A stretch of DNA of 64,000 nt from Myxocyprinus asiaticus (Eukaryota > Chordata > Actinopteri > Cypriniformes > Catostomidae), in NCBI RefSeq assembly GCF_019703515.2, contig NC_059362.1, positions 30,110,326 to 30,174,325 of the forward strand, in the 5' to 3' direction. The notes beneath the pieces are model-generated. The model saw nothing but the letters and a program-made list of their open reading frames with translations, was not told the origin of the DNA and made no database searches. Positions 12,274 to 22,051 of the stretch are shown piece after piece. The position numbers and the translations under genes are program-made. Numbering within the stretch: position 1 is the stretch's first letter; each line of letters begins with the position of its first letter.

Positions 12274-13130
12274 CTCATGCTGCTATATCTTTTTTACTCA
12301 TCTGAATGATGGGGTGCGTTCCATTCAGAAGTGATCATCCCTACACCCTTTTTCCTTCAAAGACTTTACTCTCCATTGTGAGAGCTTCAAAGGGCTGAAA
12401 GGTGTGTGGCTCAAAAATAGTGGTCATTTGGTCATTTTTTGTGAAATTCTGTTTGGAACGATCCTACAGCTTGGCTACCATTATTATTCTTCCATCGAAA
12501 AGCCCTGTGAAGGCATCATTTAAGCCTTTTCAAAGCTTTTTGATAGTAATTGTAGTGTAGCTAACTACTTTTCAAAAGGGTAGCTTGACTTATCTTAACT
12601 ACTTTCAATTATGAGTAGCTTGTATCTTACCAAACTACAGTTTCAAAGTAGCTTCCCCAACACTGGTTTATAGTGTATGTGCTTTTCCCATTGTAATCCC
12701 AGAAATGTTGAATTATTTCCACTCTGTTGACTTGATGTTGGGCTCCATCCTATGAAGTTTGTTCTCCGGTCTGTTCCATGCACATGCGCACTCCTCAAAA
12801 ATCTATTATAATGCCGTTTATGTGTTTACATGGCCACATTAAGCCGCATTCTCTGGGAGAAACCTAGGTGTGATAAACCACTTTCTCTTATTCCCTTAAA
12901 CGGCATCAGGAAATCTGCATTCTCGATTACAGGACGTTTCAGAAAGCTGCTTTCTGCAAAAATATGGAATAAACCGTTTTCTAAAGAGCATGTAAACAAG
13001 GTCAGTTCCTAACATGCTGCCTAAAATCTCCTTTTCTGTTCCATGGATGAAATAAAAGTCATTTGGGTTTAGACCAACATGAAGGTGAGTAATGAAAGAA
13101 TTTTCATTTTTAGATTAACTATTTCTTTAA

Positions 13131-13936
13131 CAAGACATCATGAACATTAAGAATATGTTATTTTTCTGTTGTGCAGACAATTGTAGAATTTGTTGATCAA
13201 TGCAGTGATTGGTTTCAAGGTTGTTGGGTTTTTTTTGTTTTCAGCTTAACTGGAAAACTTTGGAGTGAGATTTATGTCTCTGAATCAGTGTATATGCTGT
13301 TTAAAGCACAGGCTACCACTCAGTTGACATTAAGCCCTTCAACCCCTTCCTTGGCTCCTGTGCCCCCATCCTGCAGATGGGAGTGTGCCCTGCTGCTGCT
13401 CGAGCCTGCAGGGGCCCATACAAACACATACCCTCCACTCCAAGTTTCCACAGCGATGCCTGCATTGCGTTCCTTCCTTCCCTCTTGCCCCATCCCTTGC
13501 TTTGTCATGCTGTTTCTTTGGGAGCAGGGCATCTGATAGAGAGGAGGTGAAGGGGAGGGAGTGGGTGAAAGAGCAGCACTAAAGCTGGGCGGGGGTCACA
13601 CCTTCCATCTGCTCATGAGAAGCTCACAGGTCATGGCTCACAACAATGGCCATTAGCAATGCTGACAGGCAGGGTCAGGAGGCCTCATCCCTATGGAGAC
13701 CAGGGCAATGTGGGCCGAGGGGTCTCACTTTAGCTATTGCTATGCAGAAGGATGACTGGACTCTTTTCATTGGCACAGAAAAGTGTGGTGTAAACTTTTT
13801 GGGACATCTGTGTGAAAGTCCTCTTTCTACAACCAAATGGTCAAATTATGAATTTTCTTTGTAGGTTTCCATAAGGTTATGGGTTCATGTGTGCTGATGT
13901 GAAATGAAGTGAAATTATGGTAATTTTGATAGTTGA
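13131..13936. other. Intergenic sequence before the gypsy remnant
   Basis: This stretch is less AT-rich than average, especially 13320-13650, where overlapping ORFs on both strands reflect base composition rather than a gene. No motif, splice pattern or repeat was recognised. Confidence 0.4.
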
Positions 13937-14463
13937 TTGTTCTTGATGACCCTAAAGAATATGATTCGTAAGTTTGTACATGAAGACGCTCGAAATTGGG
14001 ACAAGTGGCTCAAGCCCCTATTATTTGTTGTACGAAAGGTCCCTCAAGCCTCCATGGGGTTCAACCCTTTTGAATTAATGTATGGGCGTCGACCGCATGG
14101 CGTGCTCGACATCCTACGGGAAAATTGAGAGGAGGGACCTTCAAACAGTAAAAACGAATCTAATACGTTCTTGACCTGAGAGCAAAACTCCACACACTGG
14201 GGTAATTAACAAAGGAGAATTTGCTTCAGGCTCAAGAACGTCAAAGGCGGCTGTGTAATGGGGTACTCGACTACGAGAATTTACACCAGGAGATAAAATC
14301 CTTGTATTGCTCCCCACTTCGAGCTCTAAATAACTCACCAAGTGGCAAGGATCATTTGAGGTCACACAGCGAGTTAGGGAAATCGAATATGAGGTGAAAC
14401 GAATGGATAGAGGTAGAGCACATTAGATTTTTCCACCTCAATCTCCTAAAACCATGGAGAGAG
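13937..14463 (+). pseudogene. Gypsy integrase C-terminal fragment
   Basis: The readable part starts MTLKNMIRKFVHEDARNWDK and continues through GFNPFELMYGR, a block found near the end of the catalytic core of gypsy integrases (the 'PFELLYGR' region). It ends at TGA 14126-14128. The text after this still matches the integrase tail in shifting frames, up to HLNLLKPW around 14435-14458. The three catalytic acidic residues lie upstream and are absent. In a live element the protein would join the cDNA to host DNA in the nucleus. Confidence 0.85.
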
Positions 14464-15478
14464 GTGGTCCCCGTGACTTTGGTGATGGTGGTTCCGGAGA
14501 GGGAGGAGCTCAGACCGGAGGTGAACTTAAAAGACCGGTCACTTGTGGAGACCACCTCTCACCAACCCAAATCACGGAGGTTGCCAGGTTGCAAGGAGAA
14601 TTCTCAGACGCATTTTCCTGGTCATACAAATCTCATAGAGCACCATATTGAAATGACCCCAGGGGTAAGGGAACGTAGTTGTCCCTACCGATTACCCAAG
14701 CATAAAAAAGAAGTGGTTTGGGAAGAATTCAAGGCCATGCTGGGTATGGGGGTAATAGAAGAATCCCACAGTGACTGGGCCAGCCTGGTGGTTCTGGTTC
14801 CTAAGAGTGACGGCTTGGTCCAGTTCTGTGTGGATTATAGAAAAGTCAATGCGGTGTCTAAATTTTATGCATACCCAATGCCTCATATCGATGAGCTGCT
14901 CGATAATTTTCAGTAATGATTGACAGCAGCACCTGCGGCATCTGAGGGCTGTCCTGAGGTCGTTGAGAGGAGCAGGACTCACAGCAAACCCAAAGAAGTG
15001 CGCAGTTGGGCGGGTGGAATTACGGTATCTGGGCTTTGATAATTGATAAGACTGCAGCGATTGCAGCCTGCCCGAGACCTAAAACCAAAAAGGAGGTTAG
15101 ACAGTTCCTGGAGCTGGCTTGCTATTATAGTAGGTTTGTGCCTAACTATTTGACCATCACCAGCCCGCTGACTGATCTAACTAAAAAGGGGGCACCTGAT
15201 CAGGCCCAGTGGAAGGAGTCATGTCAGCAGACATTCATGCAGATGAAGGCTGCACTTTGCGGCGGTTGCACTCTCCTGACTTCACTCTCCCTTTTATCTT
15301 GCAGATGGATGCATTGGACAGGGGGTGGGGGGTGGGAGCAGTACTGTCCCAGATGGTGGAGGGGGAGAAGTGCCCCGTGCTGTACATTAGTTGTAAGCTC
15401 TCGCTGAGATAGACTAAGTACAGCACAATTGAGAAGGAGTGTTTGGCCATAAAGTGGGTGGTCCTTACCCTCCGATAC
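14464..15478 (+). pseudogene. Gypsy reverse transcriptase / RNase H fragment
   Basis: From 14464 to 14916 the frame reads through an acidic linker, then LIEHHIEMTPG, YRLPKHKKEV, MGVIEESHSDWAS and CVDYRKVNAVSKF, the finger and palm-entry blocks of gypsy RT. At about 14915 the text jumps to LRAVLRSLRGAG-like sequence (thumb), so the palm with the catalytic aspartates is deleted. The connection domain follows in another frame (KKEVRQFLELACYYSRFVPNY, ending about 15150). RNase H starts at about 15305 (QMDALDRGWG, KEC) and is interrupted at 15478 by the LTR insertion. It resumes at 17011. Confidence 0.86.
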
Positions 15479-15721
15479 TGTCTAGCGGCTGTCAGAATTC
15501 TGCTTATTAAGCAAGGGGACTGTCCAGTTGAGAATCAGATCTGTGAGTTTTTGGAACTAGTGAATTTAGTGCACTATCCTATTCTGGGCTGGTCTGAATA
15601 GTGCACTGAAGGAATTGATGTCTCTGGTTGATCCTCACTGGACACTCTCCCTTGAACATTGCGGTTCCCATTACACAGTGGATTATGACAGGAACTCTGG
15701 GCCAAAACCTGAATCTTCGGC

Positions 15722-15836
15722 TCCTTGCTCCAAGTCTTCCATGGCTCCTTGCTCCAAGTCTTAAATGGCTCCTTGCTCCAAGACTTCCACAGCTCCTTGC
15801 TCCAAGCCCTACATGGCTCCTTGCTCCAAGCCCCCC
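15722..15836 (+). repeat. 24-bp coding tandem repeat (MAPCSKxx)
   Basis: About five units of roughly 24 bp, GGCTCCTTGCTCCAAG plus a variable half. Read in the plus frame of 15765 each unit gives MAPCSK plus two residues. The units differ at a few positions, as in an old tandem array. Confidence 0.8.
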
Positions 15837-16093
15837 ACGGCCAATGAGCCAGTGCCCACGCCTGCCACAGCCAATGAGCCAGCGCCCATGCCTGTAGCCT
15901 CAACCATCCCAGAACCAATGCCTGTGGCCTCGCCCACTCCCGTGACTATGCAGAGTCTTCCACAGTTCCGCCCTCAGAGTCTTCCACGGCTCTGCCCGCA
16001 CCCCCAGAGACTCCTCCTCCAGCAGTTCAGTCCACTCCCCCAGAGACTCCTCCTCCAGCGGTTCCACCTGCCCCGCCAGAGACTCCTCCTCCA

Positions 16094-16741
16094 GTGGTTC
16101 CGCCCGCTGCTCCAGAGACTCCTCCTGCGGTTCCGCCCACTCCTCCAGAGACTTCTCCTCCAGTGGTTCTGTCCACCCTCCCAGAGACTCCTCTTATAGC
16201 TGCTCTGCCCGCCCCTCCTCCAGCGGCTCCGCCGCCTGACCCAGTCCCTGCCCTGTGGCCACCTCCCAGGCCTCCTGACCCAGTCCTAGCTCTGTGGCCA
16301 TCTCCCAGGCCTCCTGACTCGGTCCCTGCTCTGTGGCCACCTCCCAGGCCTCCTGACCCTGTCTCCACTCTGTGGCCACCTCCCAGGCCTCCTGACCCTG
16401 TTCCCTCTCTGTGGCCACCTCCCAGGCCTCCTGACTCTGTCCCCGCTCTATGGCCGCCTCCCAGGCCTCCTGATCCAGTCCCTGCCCTATGGCCGTCTCC
16501 CAGGCCACCTGACCCAGTCCCTACCCCATGGCCACCACCCAGGCCTCCCGACTTTATCCCAGCCCTGAGGCCACCTCCCAGACCTCCTGACCCAGTCTCT
16601 ACCCTGAGGCAGCTCCCCAGACCTCCGGACCCAATCCTTACCTTGGGGTCTCCTCCCTGGCCACCTGGTCATCTTTCTGCCCTCCTCAGCCATCTTTGGG
16701 GCACCAGGAATCGCCCCTTAAAGGGGGGGGGGGTTTCCTAG
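16094..16741 (+). pseudogene. Proline-rich retroelement ORF fragment with 13-residue repeats
   Basis: An uninterrupted 215-codon frame, almost entirely proline-rich. The first 45 residues repeat PPETPP/PAVPP blocks. About eleven units of 13 residues follow, of the type PPPRPPDPVPALW, each encoded by 39 bp. The last units decay (SPPWPPGHLSALL) before a GTRNRPLKGG tail at the polypurine tract. Such proline-rich tails sit at the 3' end of the coding part of some fish LTR elements; no enzymatic motif is present and the function is unknown. The frame has no promoter of its own and the upstream part is broken at 15580-15760, so I treat it as a remnant. Openness may simply reflect a repeat without stop codons. 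Confidence 0.7.
16227..16660 (+). repeat. 39-bp minisatellite (about 11 units)
   Basis: The unit is CTGTGGCCACCTCCCAGG followed by CCTCCTGACCCNGTCCCTGCT. The number of units would be expected to vary between alleles and copies. It lies inside the proline-rich frame and keeps its phase, since 39 is divisible by three. Confidence 0.93.
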
Positions 16742-17010
16742 GACTCTGATTTTGAAGTGTTTCCCCCGGACTACGTTACCCAGTATGCACTGCCCTCATT
16801 ATTGCCATCTCTTCCTTATTGTTCTCACCTGTTTTCCATTCCCTCATTAGCTCTTGTTTGTATATATGCCCTCTATTTTTGCATTCCTTTGTCAGTTCTT
16901 GTTTGTTGCTTTATGAGTTCATGTCTGTTTGTTTCACTATTATCATCTTCATTAAAAGCCTGCATTTAGATCCAGCATCTCCCGTCTCATCTCGGCAACC
17001 ATCCGTTACA
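16734..17010 (+). repeat. 3' LTR of the inserted element
   Basis: It starts after the polypurine run and ends CCGTTACA at the GATAC duplication. It contains a TATATATG motif (about 16860) and an ATTAAA polyadenylation-like signal near 16952. The exact first base is uncertain because the left LTR is not preserved for comparison. Confidence 0.65.
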
Positions 17011-17244
17011 GATACTATCTGTTGGGGCATGTTTTCACCCTCTGTTCAGACCATGCCCCACTCCAGTGGCTCCATCGCATGAACGATGCCAACACATAGC
17101 TCTCCAGCCTTTGAAGTTCGAGGTGGTCCACAGGACAGGGGCACAGATGGTTGTTGCGGATCTCCTCTCCAGAAATGGGGGGGGGGGGGGGGGAGTAAGT
17201 GAGAGGCAGAATGGCTCCCCGGCCTGAGTTGGGCGATGGGGGTA
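17011..17244 (+). pseudogene. Gypsy RNase H C-terminal fragment, resumed after the insertion
   Basis: Directly after the insertion the frame reads on as YYLLGHVFTLC-like, then SDHAPLQWLHRMNDANT, the last conserved RNase H block of this gypsy group (DHAPLQW). A stop follows at about 17095. The text then decays into a G-rich stretch (17178-17193) and ends at the purine-rich GATGGGGG before the LTR. Confidence 0.8.
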
Positions 17245-17561
17245 TATGGTGATGGGAGCATGGCTGAGCGACGTCTGTAGAGAGTGAGGCCGGGAGAGGA
17301 AGAGTGGTAAGGACTGACACCTGTGGAAAATTATATCTAACAGCTGTTTTGTGTTGCAGTGAGTGCTGGAGAGGTATAAAAGGGCAGTCCAGACCACCGG
17401 AGGAGAGAGAGAGGAGTGACACATGCTTGCTGTGTGTGCTGTGTGTGCATGAGATTTGTTGTAACACTAAAAAGTGACTTGTGCAATAAAAACGAGAGAA
17501 GGTGGAAATTTGTCTGGTTCCTGCTTCCTCATTTCACGAGAGAGTTAAAGAACCTGTTACA
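17245..17561 (+). repeat. 3' LTR of the Gmr1-like gypsy
   Basis: It follows the purine-rich GATGGGGGTA and ends in GTTACA (17561). It carries TATAAAAG (17375-17382) and AATAAA (17485-17490) at a spacing usual for a promoter-plus-polyadenylation LTR. A truncated 5' side means no second LTR is available to fix the first base, and no target duplication can be checked. Confidence 0.7.
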
Positions 17562-17903
17562 GGCATTAAACAGTATGTGCATTATTTAGGTAGCTATAAA
17601 GGTTTATAAGTGTTTATAAGATCATACTTGCTCAACAAGCTTTTATTCAAACTGATTCCCTGCCATGAGTAGCTGTAGCTGGCCAGGGGTGCATTTCCCA
17701 AAAGCATCGTTAGCTAGCTATGATCGCAAGTTTCATCGTTACCAACATCGAGCCAAACGTTCTGAGCATGGTGAGTGGTTCCAGTAGTATTTCCACTTGA
17801 CCATGGTTCAGTATGGTTCAATTACAAAACTTCCTGGCCTGGAATTAAAGATTGATTGATTGCTCAAACATCATTACAACCAGCAAACAGCATTGCAAAG
17901 TTG
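17562..17903. other. Spacer between gypsy LTR and Tc1
   Basis: No gene. The stretch 17685-17770 (TTTCCCAAAAGCATCGTTAG and following) resembles a widespread fish repeat, but I cannot place its ends. Confidence 0.35.
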
Positions 17904-17905
17904 TA

Positions 17906-19535
17906 CAGTGCTGTGTAAAAGTATGTGCCCCCATTCTGATTTTTTCTGTTTTTGTGTATATCCCCTACTAAATTGTTTCAAACATTCAAACAAAATCTAA
18001 CATAAAACAAAGGCAATCTGAGCAAACACAAAATACAGTTTTAAATGATAATGTTATTTATTGAAGCAAAAAAGTTATCAAATTCCAACTGGGCCTGTGT
18101 GAAAAAGTATTTGCCCCCTTAATTACTAAATCCCCAAATATATGAACTGCATTCATATTGGGGTTCAGCTGAACTAGATACACCCAGGCCTGATTACTGC
18201 CAGTCCTGTTCAATCAAATCAACACCTAAATAGAACTTTTTCAGCAGCATGAAGTTGGCTAAAAGGTCTCACCCAATAGCACACTATGCTAAAGTCGAAA
18301 GAAATTACAGAAATTATGAGGAAAATGGTGATTAAAATACATCAGTCTAGGAAGGGTTACAAAGCTATTTCAAAGGCTCTGTGGCTCCAAACCACCAGAG
18401 TGAGTGTCATTATCTCCAAATGGAAAACATTTTGCACAGTAGTGAATCTTCCCAGAAGTGGCCGACCTTCCAAAATTCCTCCAAGAGCATAGCGATGACT
18501 CATCCAGGAGGTCACAAAAATAACAAGGACAGCATCCAAGAAGCTGCAGGCCTCTCTCACATCAATAAAGGCCACTGTTCATGACTCAACTTTCAGAAAG
18601 ACACTGGGCACAAATGCCCAGTGACGAGGCGAAAACCACTGCTAACCCAGAAGAACATTAAGGCTCATATGAATTTTACCAAAATACACCTTGATGATCC
18701 TCAAATCTTTTTGGAGAATGTTCTGTGGACTGATGAATCGAAAGTGGAAAGTTTGGAAGACAGGGGTCCAGTTACATCTGGTGTAAATCAAACACAGAAT
18801 TCCACAAAAAGAACATCATACGTACAAACAAGCATGGTGGTGGTAGTGTGATGGTGTGAGGATGCTTTGCTGCTTAAGGGCCAGGGCGACTTGCAGTAAC
18901 CAAGGGAAACATGAATTCTGCTCTCTACCAAAAAATCTTAAAGGAGAACATCCGGTCATCAGTCTGTGAGTTGAAGCCCATGTGCAACTGGATTATGCAG
19001 CAAGACAATTATCCAAAACATACGAGTAAATTCACCTCTGAATGGCTAAAAAGAAGCAAAATTAAAGTTTTGAAGAGGCCTAGACAAAGTCCTGATTTGA
19101 ACCCAAATGAGATGCTGTGGCAGGACCTTAAATGGACAGTTCATGCTCGAAAACCCTCCAGTGTGGCTGAACTAAAGCAATTCTGCAAAAAAGAGTGTGC
19201 CAAAATTCCACCACAGCGTTGTGAAAGACTGATCTCCAGTTATTGGAAGTGTTTGCTTGCAATTGTTGCTGCTAAAGGTGGCACAACCAGCTATTAAGTT
19301 TAAGGGGGCAGTTAGTTTTTCACATAGGTGATATAGGTGTTGGATAGCTTTTTTGCTTCAAAAAAATAAAAAAAATAAAAAAAAAAATAGATTTTTTTAA
19401 AACTGTATTTTATGTTTACTCAGGTTGCCTTTGTTATCTGTTATATCTCGTTTGAAGATCTAAATAAAAATAGTATGAAAAATACACAAAAACAGAATAA
19501 ATCAGGATGGGGGAAAATACTTTTCCACAGCACTG
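17906..19535 (+). mobile_element. Second Tc1-like transposon (degenerate)
   Basis: The ends are CAGTGCTGTGTAAAAGTA (17906) and the inverted ACTTTTCCACAGCACTG (ending 19535), flanked by TA at 17904-17905 and 19536-19537. A second end motif occurs inside each end (GAAAAAGTATTTGCCCCC near 18100 and GGGGGCAGTTAGTTTTTCACA near 19306), giving an IR/DR layout. Its termini and protein differ from those of the copies at 3885 and 35002, so three distinct Tc1 families are present in this window. Confidence 0.93.
18286..19297 (+). pseudogene. Tc1-family transposase, broken (second family)
   Basis: The N-terminal helix-turn-helix part is readable from ATG 18286 to 18492 (KGYKAISKALW, VIISKWK, then GRPSKIPPRA and a stop). 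The middle is in another frame (18621-18851: KPLLTQKNIKAHMNF, then LWTDESKVE with the first catalytic Asp). The C-terminal part is in the third frame (18911-19297: QQDNYPKHT with the second Asp, SPDLNPNEMLW with the Glu). I count 34 residues between Asp and Glu (DD34E). At least two frameshifts and several stops inactivate it. The last residues, AAKGGTTSY, are the usual end of this family. Confidence 0.92.
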
Positions 19536-19537
19536 TA

Positions 19538-19814
19538 TGTTTGGAACAACAGCTCTCCACTTGTGGTTAGAAGCATAGTAAAGTTGCCCACTTTGGGTAA
19601 CTGGTTGGAGTGAGATTTTGATGACATTGGCTGAATCAATCACACATGCATTATTTGTCCCAGTAGCAGTACCATCTTTAATTGTAACAACAAACACTAC
19701 CTAATCAAACTCTACAAAGAAAATATTGATCAGTTTTTGTGCTCACTTATGCCAGTTAACCAGGCATTCACAATTTCAAAACACATACACACATACACTA
19801 CGGCACAACCAAGG
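19538..19814. other. Spacer between Tc1 and the DIRS element
   Basis: No recognisable feature. Confidence 0.35.
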
Positions 19815-20000
19815 TTCCCTATCTGTCACTCACTCGACGTTGTGTCGATGTAGTGACACTAGGGGTCACACTTGGGAGCCCGAAACACCTCTGGTCTTTG
19901 ATAAAAGGCCAATGAAAATTGGCGAGTGGTATTTGCGTGCCACTCCTCCGGACATACGGGTATAAAAGGAGCTGGTATGCAACCACTCATTCAGATTTTC
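19815..20000 (+). repeat. DIRS left inverted terminal repeat
   Basis: It contains the ACGTTGTGTCGATGTAGTG core near the outer end and GGGTATAAAAGGAGC (about 19958-19972), a TATA-like motif expected to start the element's transcript. Its inverse is found at 23340-23520. Confidence 0.82.
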
Positions 20001-20445
20001 TCTTCGGAGCCAAACGGTCAAGCTCACTGAGCTGAATTCCCACAACTGTTCATTCACCTCTGCTGGATCTGATGGCACAAATCCGCCACTGATGTGACAG
20101 TCTCCACGGGTCATGAGGACAGGCCTCTTCCTCCCCCATCCCAGGCTGTTCCGGGGGTGGTCACAAGGAGCCAGGTAAGTGCTTCGATGTCCTTAGACTC
20201 AGCACGGCCACGACGTGGTGTGGTACCTCGAGCTCCACCCCGCCGCGTGGCCCCACCTGCCGGTACGTCCGATGATGTTGTCCCTTTGGTCCCCCTTGTG
20301 CAGAACTTGGACGCATGGCTTGCGCTTTTCAATCCGTTGCGAGGTCTGGTCCGGACCGTCCGACTCGGCTACACGATTCACTTCGCCAGGCGTCCACCCA
20401 GGTTCAGCGGTGTCTGCTTCACCTTGGTGAAGGACGAAAACGCTG

Positions 20446-21741
20446 CTACCTTGCGCGGAGATCGCTACCCTCCTACGGAAGGGCGCGATAGAACCTGTCC
20501 CTCCAGCCGAGATGAAGAAGGGGTTTTTCAGCCCCTACTTCATCGTACCGAAAAAAGGCGGTGGGTTGCGGCCAATCTTGGACCTGTGAGTACTGAACTA
20601 GGCTTTACACAGACTCCCGTTCAAGATGCTGATGCAAAAACGCATTCTGGTGAGCGTCCGGCATCAAGATTGGTTCGCGGCGGTAGACCTGAAGGATGCG
20701 TACTTCCATGTCTCGATCCTTCCTCGACACAGACCCTTCCTGCGGTTTGCGTCTGAGAGTCAGGCGTATCAGTACAAAGTCCTCCCTTTCCGCCTGTCCC
20801 TGTCTCCTCGCGTCTTTACGAAGGTCGCAGAGGCTGCCCTTGCCCCATTAAGGGAGGTGGGCATTCGCATTCTCAACTATTTCGATGACTGGCTAATCCT
20901 AGCTCATTCTCGGGACATGTTGTGCGCACACAGGGACCTGGTGCTCTCACACCTCAGCCGACTAGGGCTTCGGGTCAACTGGGAAAAGAGCAAGCTCCTC
21001 CCGGGTCAGAGCATCTCTTTTCTCGGTTTGGAATTGGACTCAGTCTCCTTGATGGCACGCCTTACGATCAAGCGTGCCCAGTCAGTGCTGGCCTGTTTGA
21101 AGGCGTTCAAACAGAAAACAGCGGTTCCACTGAAACTTTTTCAGAGGCTCCTGGGGCATATGGCATCCTCGGCGGTGGCCACCCCGCTTGGGTTGATGCA
21201 TATGAGGCTGCTTCAGCACTGGCTCCAGACTCGAGTCCCGAGATGGGCATGGAGCCACGGGACACGTCGCGTGGTCATCACGCCGGTCTGTCACAGTCTT
21301 TTCAGCCCTTGGACTGACCTCTCGTTTCTACAGGCAGGCGTTCCTCTAGAACTGGTCTCCAGGCACGTCGTGGTCACGACAGATGCCTCCAAAACGGGCT
21401 GGGGTGCTGTTTGCAACGGGCACGCAGCTGCCGGCCTCTGGATGGGTCCGTGACTGCATTGGCACATCAACTGCCTCGAGTTGCTGCCAATTCTGCTCGT
21501 CCTGCGGAGGTTTCGGTCGTTGATCCAGGGCAAGTACGTGTTAGTTCAGACAGACAGCATGACAATGGTAGCATATGTCAACCACCAAGGCGGTCTGCGC
21601 TCTCGTTGTATGTCACAACTCGCCCATTGTCTCCTCCTCTGGAGTCAGCAGCACTTTAAGTCACTGCAAGCCACTCACATCCCGGGCAACCTTGACACTA
21701 CAGCGGACGTGCTGTCACGACAGGTTACCCTCAGGGGATAG
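20446..21741 (+). pseudogene. DIRS reverse transcriptase-RNase H, three stops
   Basis: The frame reads from about 20446: KKGFFSPYFIVPKKGGGLRP, then VDLKDAYFHVSI (RT palm block), LPFRLSLSPRVFTK, NYFDDWLILA (catalytic FDD), WEKSKLLPGQSISFLGLELD. RNase H follows: VTTDASKTGWGAV (first Asp), NCLELLPILL (Glu), VQTDSMTMVAYVNHQGG (Asp) and TTADVLSR (last Asp). All catalytic residues I can name are kept. It is broken by TGA 20587, TAG 20599 and TGA 21451 in an otherwise single frame. A live enzyme would copy the element's RNA into DNA. The long open stretch from 20626 to 21453 suggests moderate age. Confidence 0.92.
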
Positions 21742-22051
21742 TGGAGACTCCACCCACAGGTGGTCCAGCTGACTTGGAGTCGATTCGACAGGCACAGGTG
21801 CACCTGTTTGACTCCCAAGAATTCTCCCCACTGCCCGCTCTGGTACGCTTTGACCGAGGCCCCCTCGGCATAAACGTGCTGGCACACAGCTGGCCCTCTG
21901 GCATGCTCAAATATGCGTTTTCCCCCAGTGAGCCTACTTGCACAGACCCTGTGCAAGGTCAGGGAGAATGAGGAGCAGGTCGTCCTGGTAACACCCTACT
22001 GGCCCGCCCAGGCATGGTTCTTGGACCTCACGCTCGTCGCGACAGCCCCCG

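Larger units (their letters stand above)
9518..12665. mobile_element. Non-autonomous hAT with perfect 8-bp target duplication GTTTATAG
   Basis: The left end CAGTGTTGGGGA (9518-9529) and the right end TCCCCAACACTG (12654-12665) are exact inverted copies over 12 bp. GTTTATAG occurs directly outside both ends (9510-9517 and 12666-12673), a perfect hAT-type 8-bp duplication. The span is 3.15 kb but includes a SINE (10358-10819) and a second hAT (11136-12273). The element proper is about 1.5 kb. It has no readable transposase. A degenerate relative lies at 58194-59416. Confidence 0.93.
9108..13000. mobile_element. TIR-like element inserted in the centre of palindrome A (itself interrupted)
   Basis: This layer begins AGTACATTTACATGG (9108) and ends CATGTAAACAAG (13000), so its ends are roughly inverted (ACATTTACATG / CATGTAAAC). 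Only 9108-9509 and 12674-13000 belong to it; between them lies the hAT at 9518-12665 with its duplicated target. Motifs such as AAGCGGCTTATT on the left and the inverted AATAAACCGTTTT near the right end suggest longer inverted similarity. No protein is readable. Its class is unknown; it is inferred as an insertion because palindrome A resumes exactly on either side. Confidence 0.5.
8937..13130. repeat. Palindromic repeat A, copy 1, split by a nested insertion
   Basis: The left arm (8937-9107) and right arm (13001-13130) are the two halves of a hairpin-like repeat that occurs intact at 52716-53000. Shared blocks are the 'gttcaccca/aaaat' end, 'ccaccattcactttcattg' near the centre and the inverted versions on the right arm. 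Both outer ends are TTAA-like (8937-8940 and 13127-13130). The arms are separated by 3.9 kb of other elements inserted at the centre. The repeat encodes nothing; it is probably a MITE or foldback element. Confidence 0.75.
15479..17010 (+). mobile_element. LTR element inserted into the gypsy remnant, 5-bp duplication GATAC
   Basis: GATAC stands on both sides (15474-15478 and 17011-17015), and the insert begins TG and ends CA, as LTR retroelements do. Removing it makes the host RNase H reading frame continue (LRY to YLLG). Inside are the piece CEFLELVNLVHYP (about 15542-15580), known to me from fish retroelement gag-like proteins, then proline-rich repeats (15720-16741), a polypurine run AAAG11 (about 16720-16733) and an LTR. 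The left LTR is almost gone, so the copy is internally deleted. Its autonomous parent is unknown. Confidence 0.8.
13937..17561 (+). mobile_element. Ty3/gypsy retrotransposon remnant with Gmr1-like order (5'-truncated)
   Basis: Only the 3' half of a gypsy element is left: the integrase C-terminal part, then RT, then RNase H, then a 3' LTR (17245-17561). The integrase tail runs straight into RT (VPVTLV to DYRKVNAVSKF), so integrase is upstream of RT. In most gypsy elements it is downstream; this order defines the Gmr1 clade described from fish. Gag, protease, the catalytic core of integrase and the 5' LTR are missing. The RT catalytic YxDD region is deleted at about 14915-14925. A different LTR element (15479-17010) is inserted in the RNase H region. 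Stops and frameshifts are frequent, so the copy is dead. Confidence 0.82.

Noticed and set aside
13171..13582. Candidate signal-peptide-like ORF (hydrophobic stretch at 13200-13260)
   Set aside because: It comes from a T-run, overlaps ORFs on the other strand, and there is no exon context.
16027..16693. Minus-strand ORFs with Gly/Glu/Trp repeats
   Set aside because: They are shadows of the 39-bp minisatellite, whose length keeps all frames without stops.
16094..16741. Host proline-rich protein exon
   Set aside because: It is enclosed by an LTR element with TG...CA ends and a target duplication and precedes a polypurine tract.
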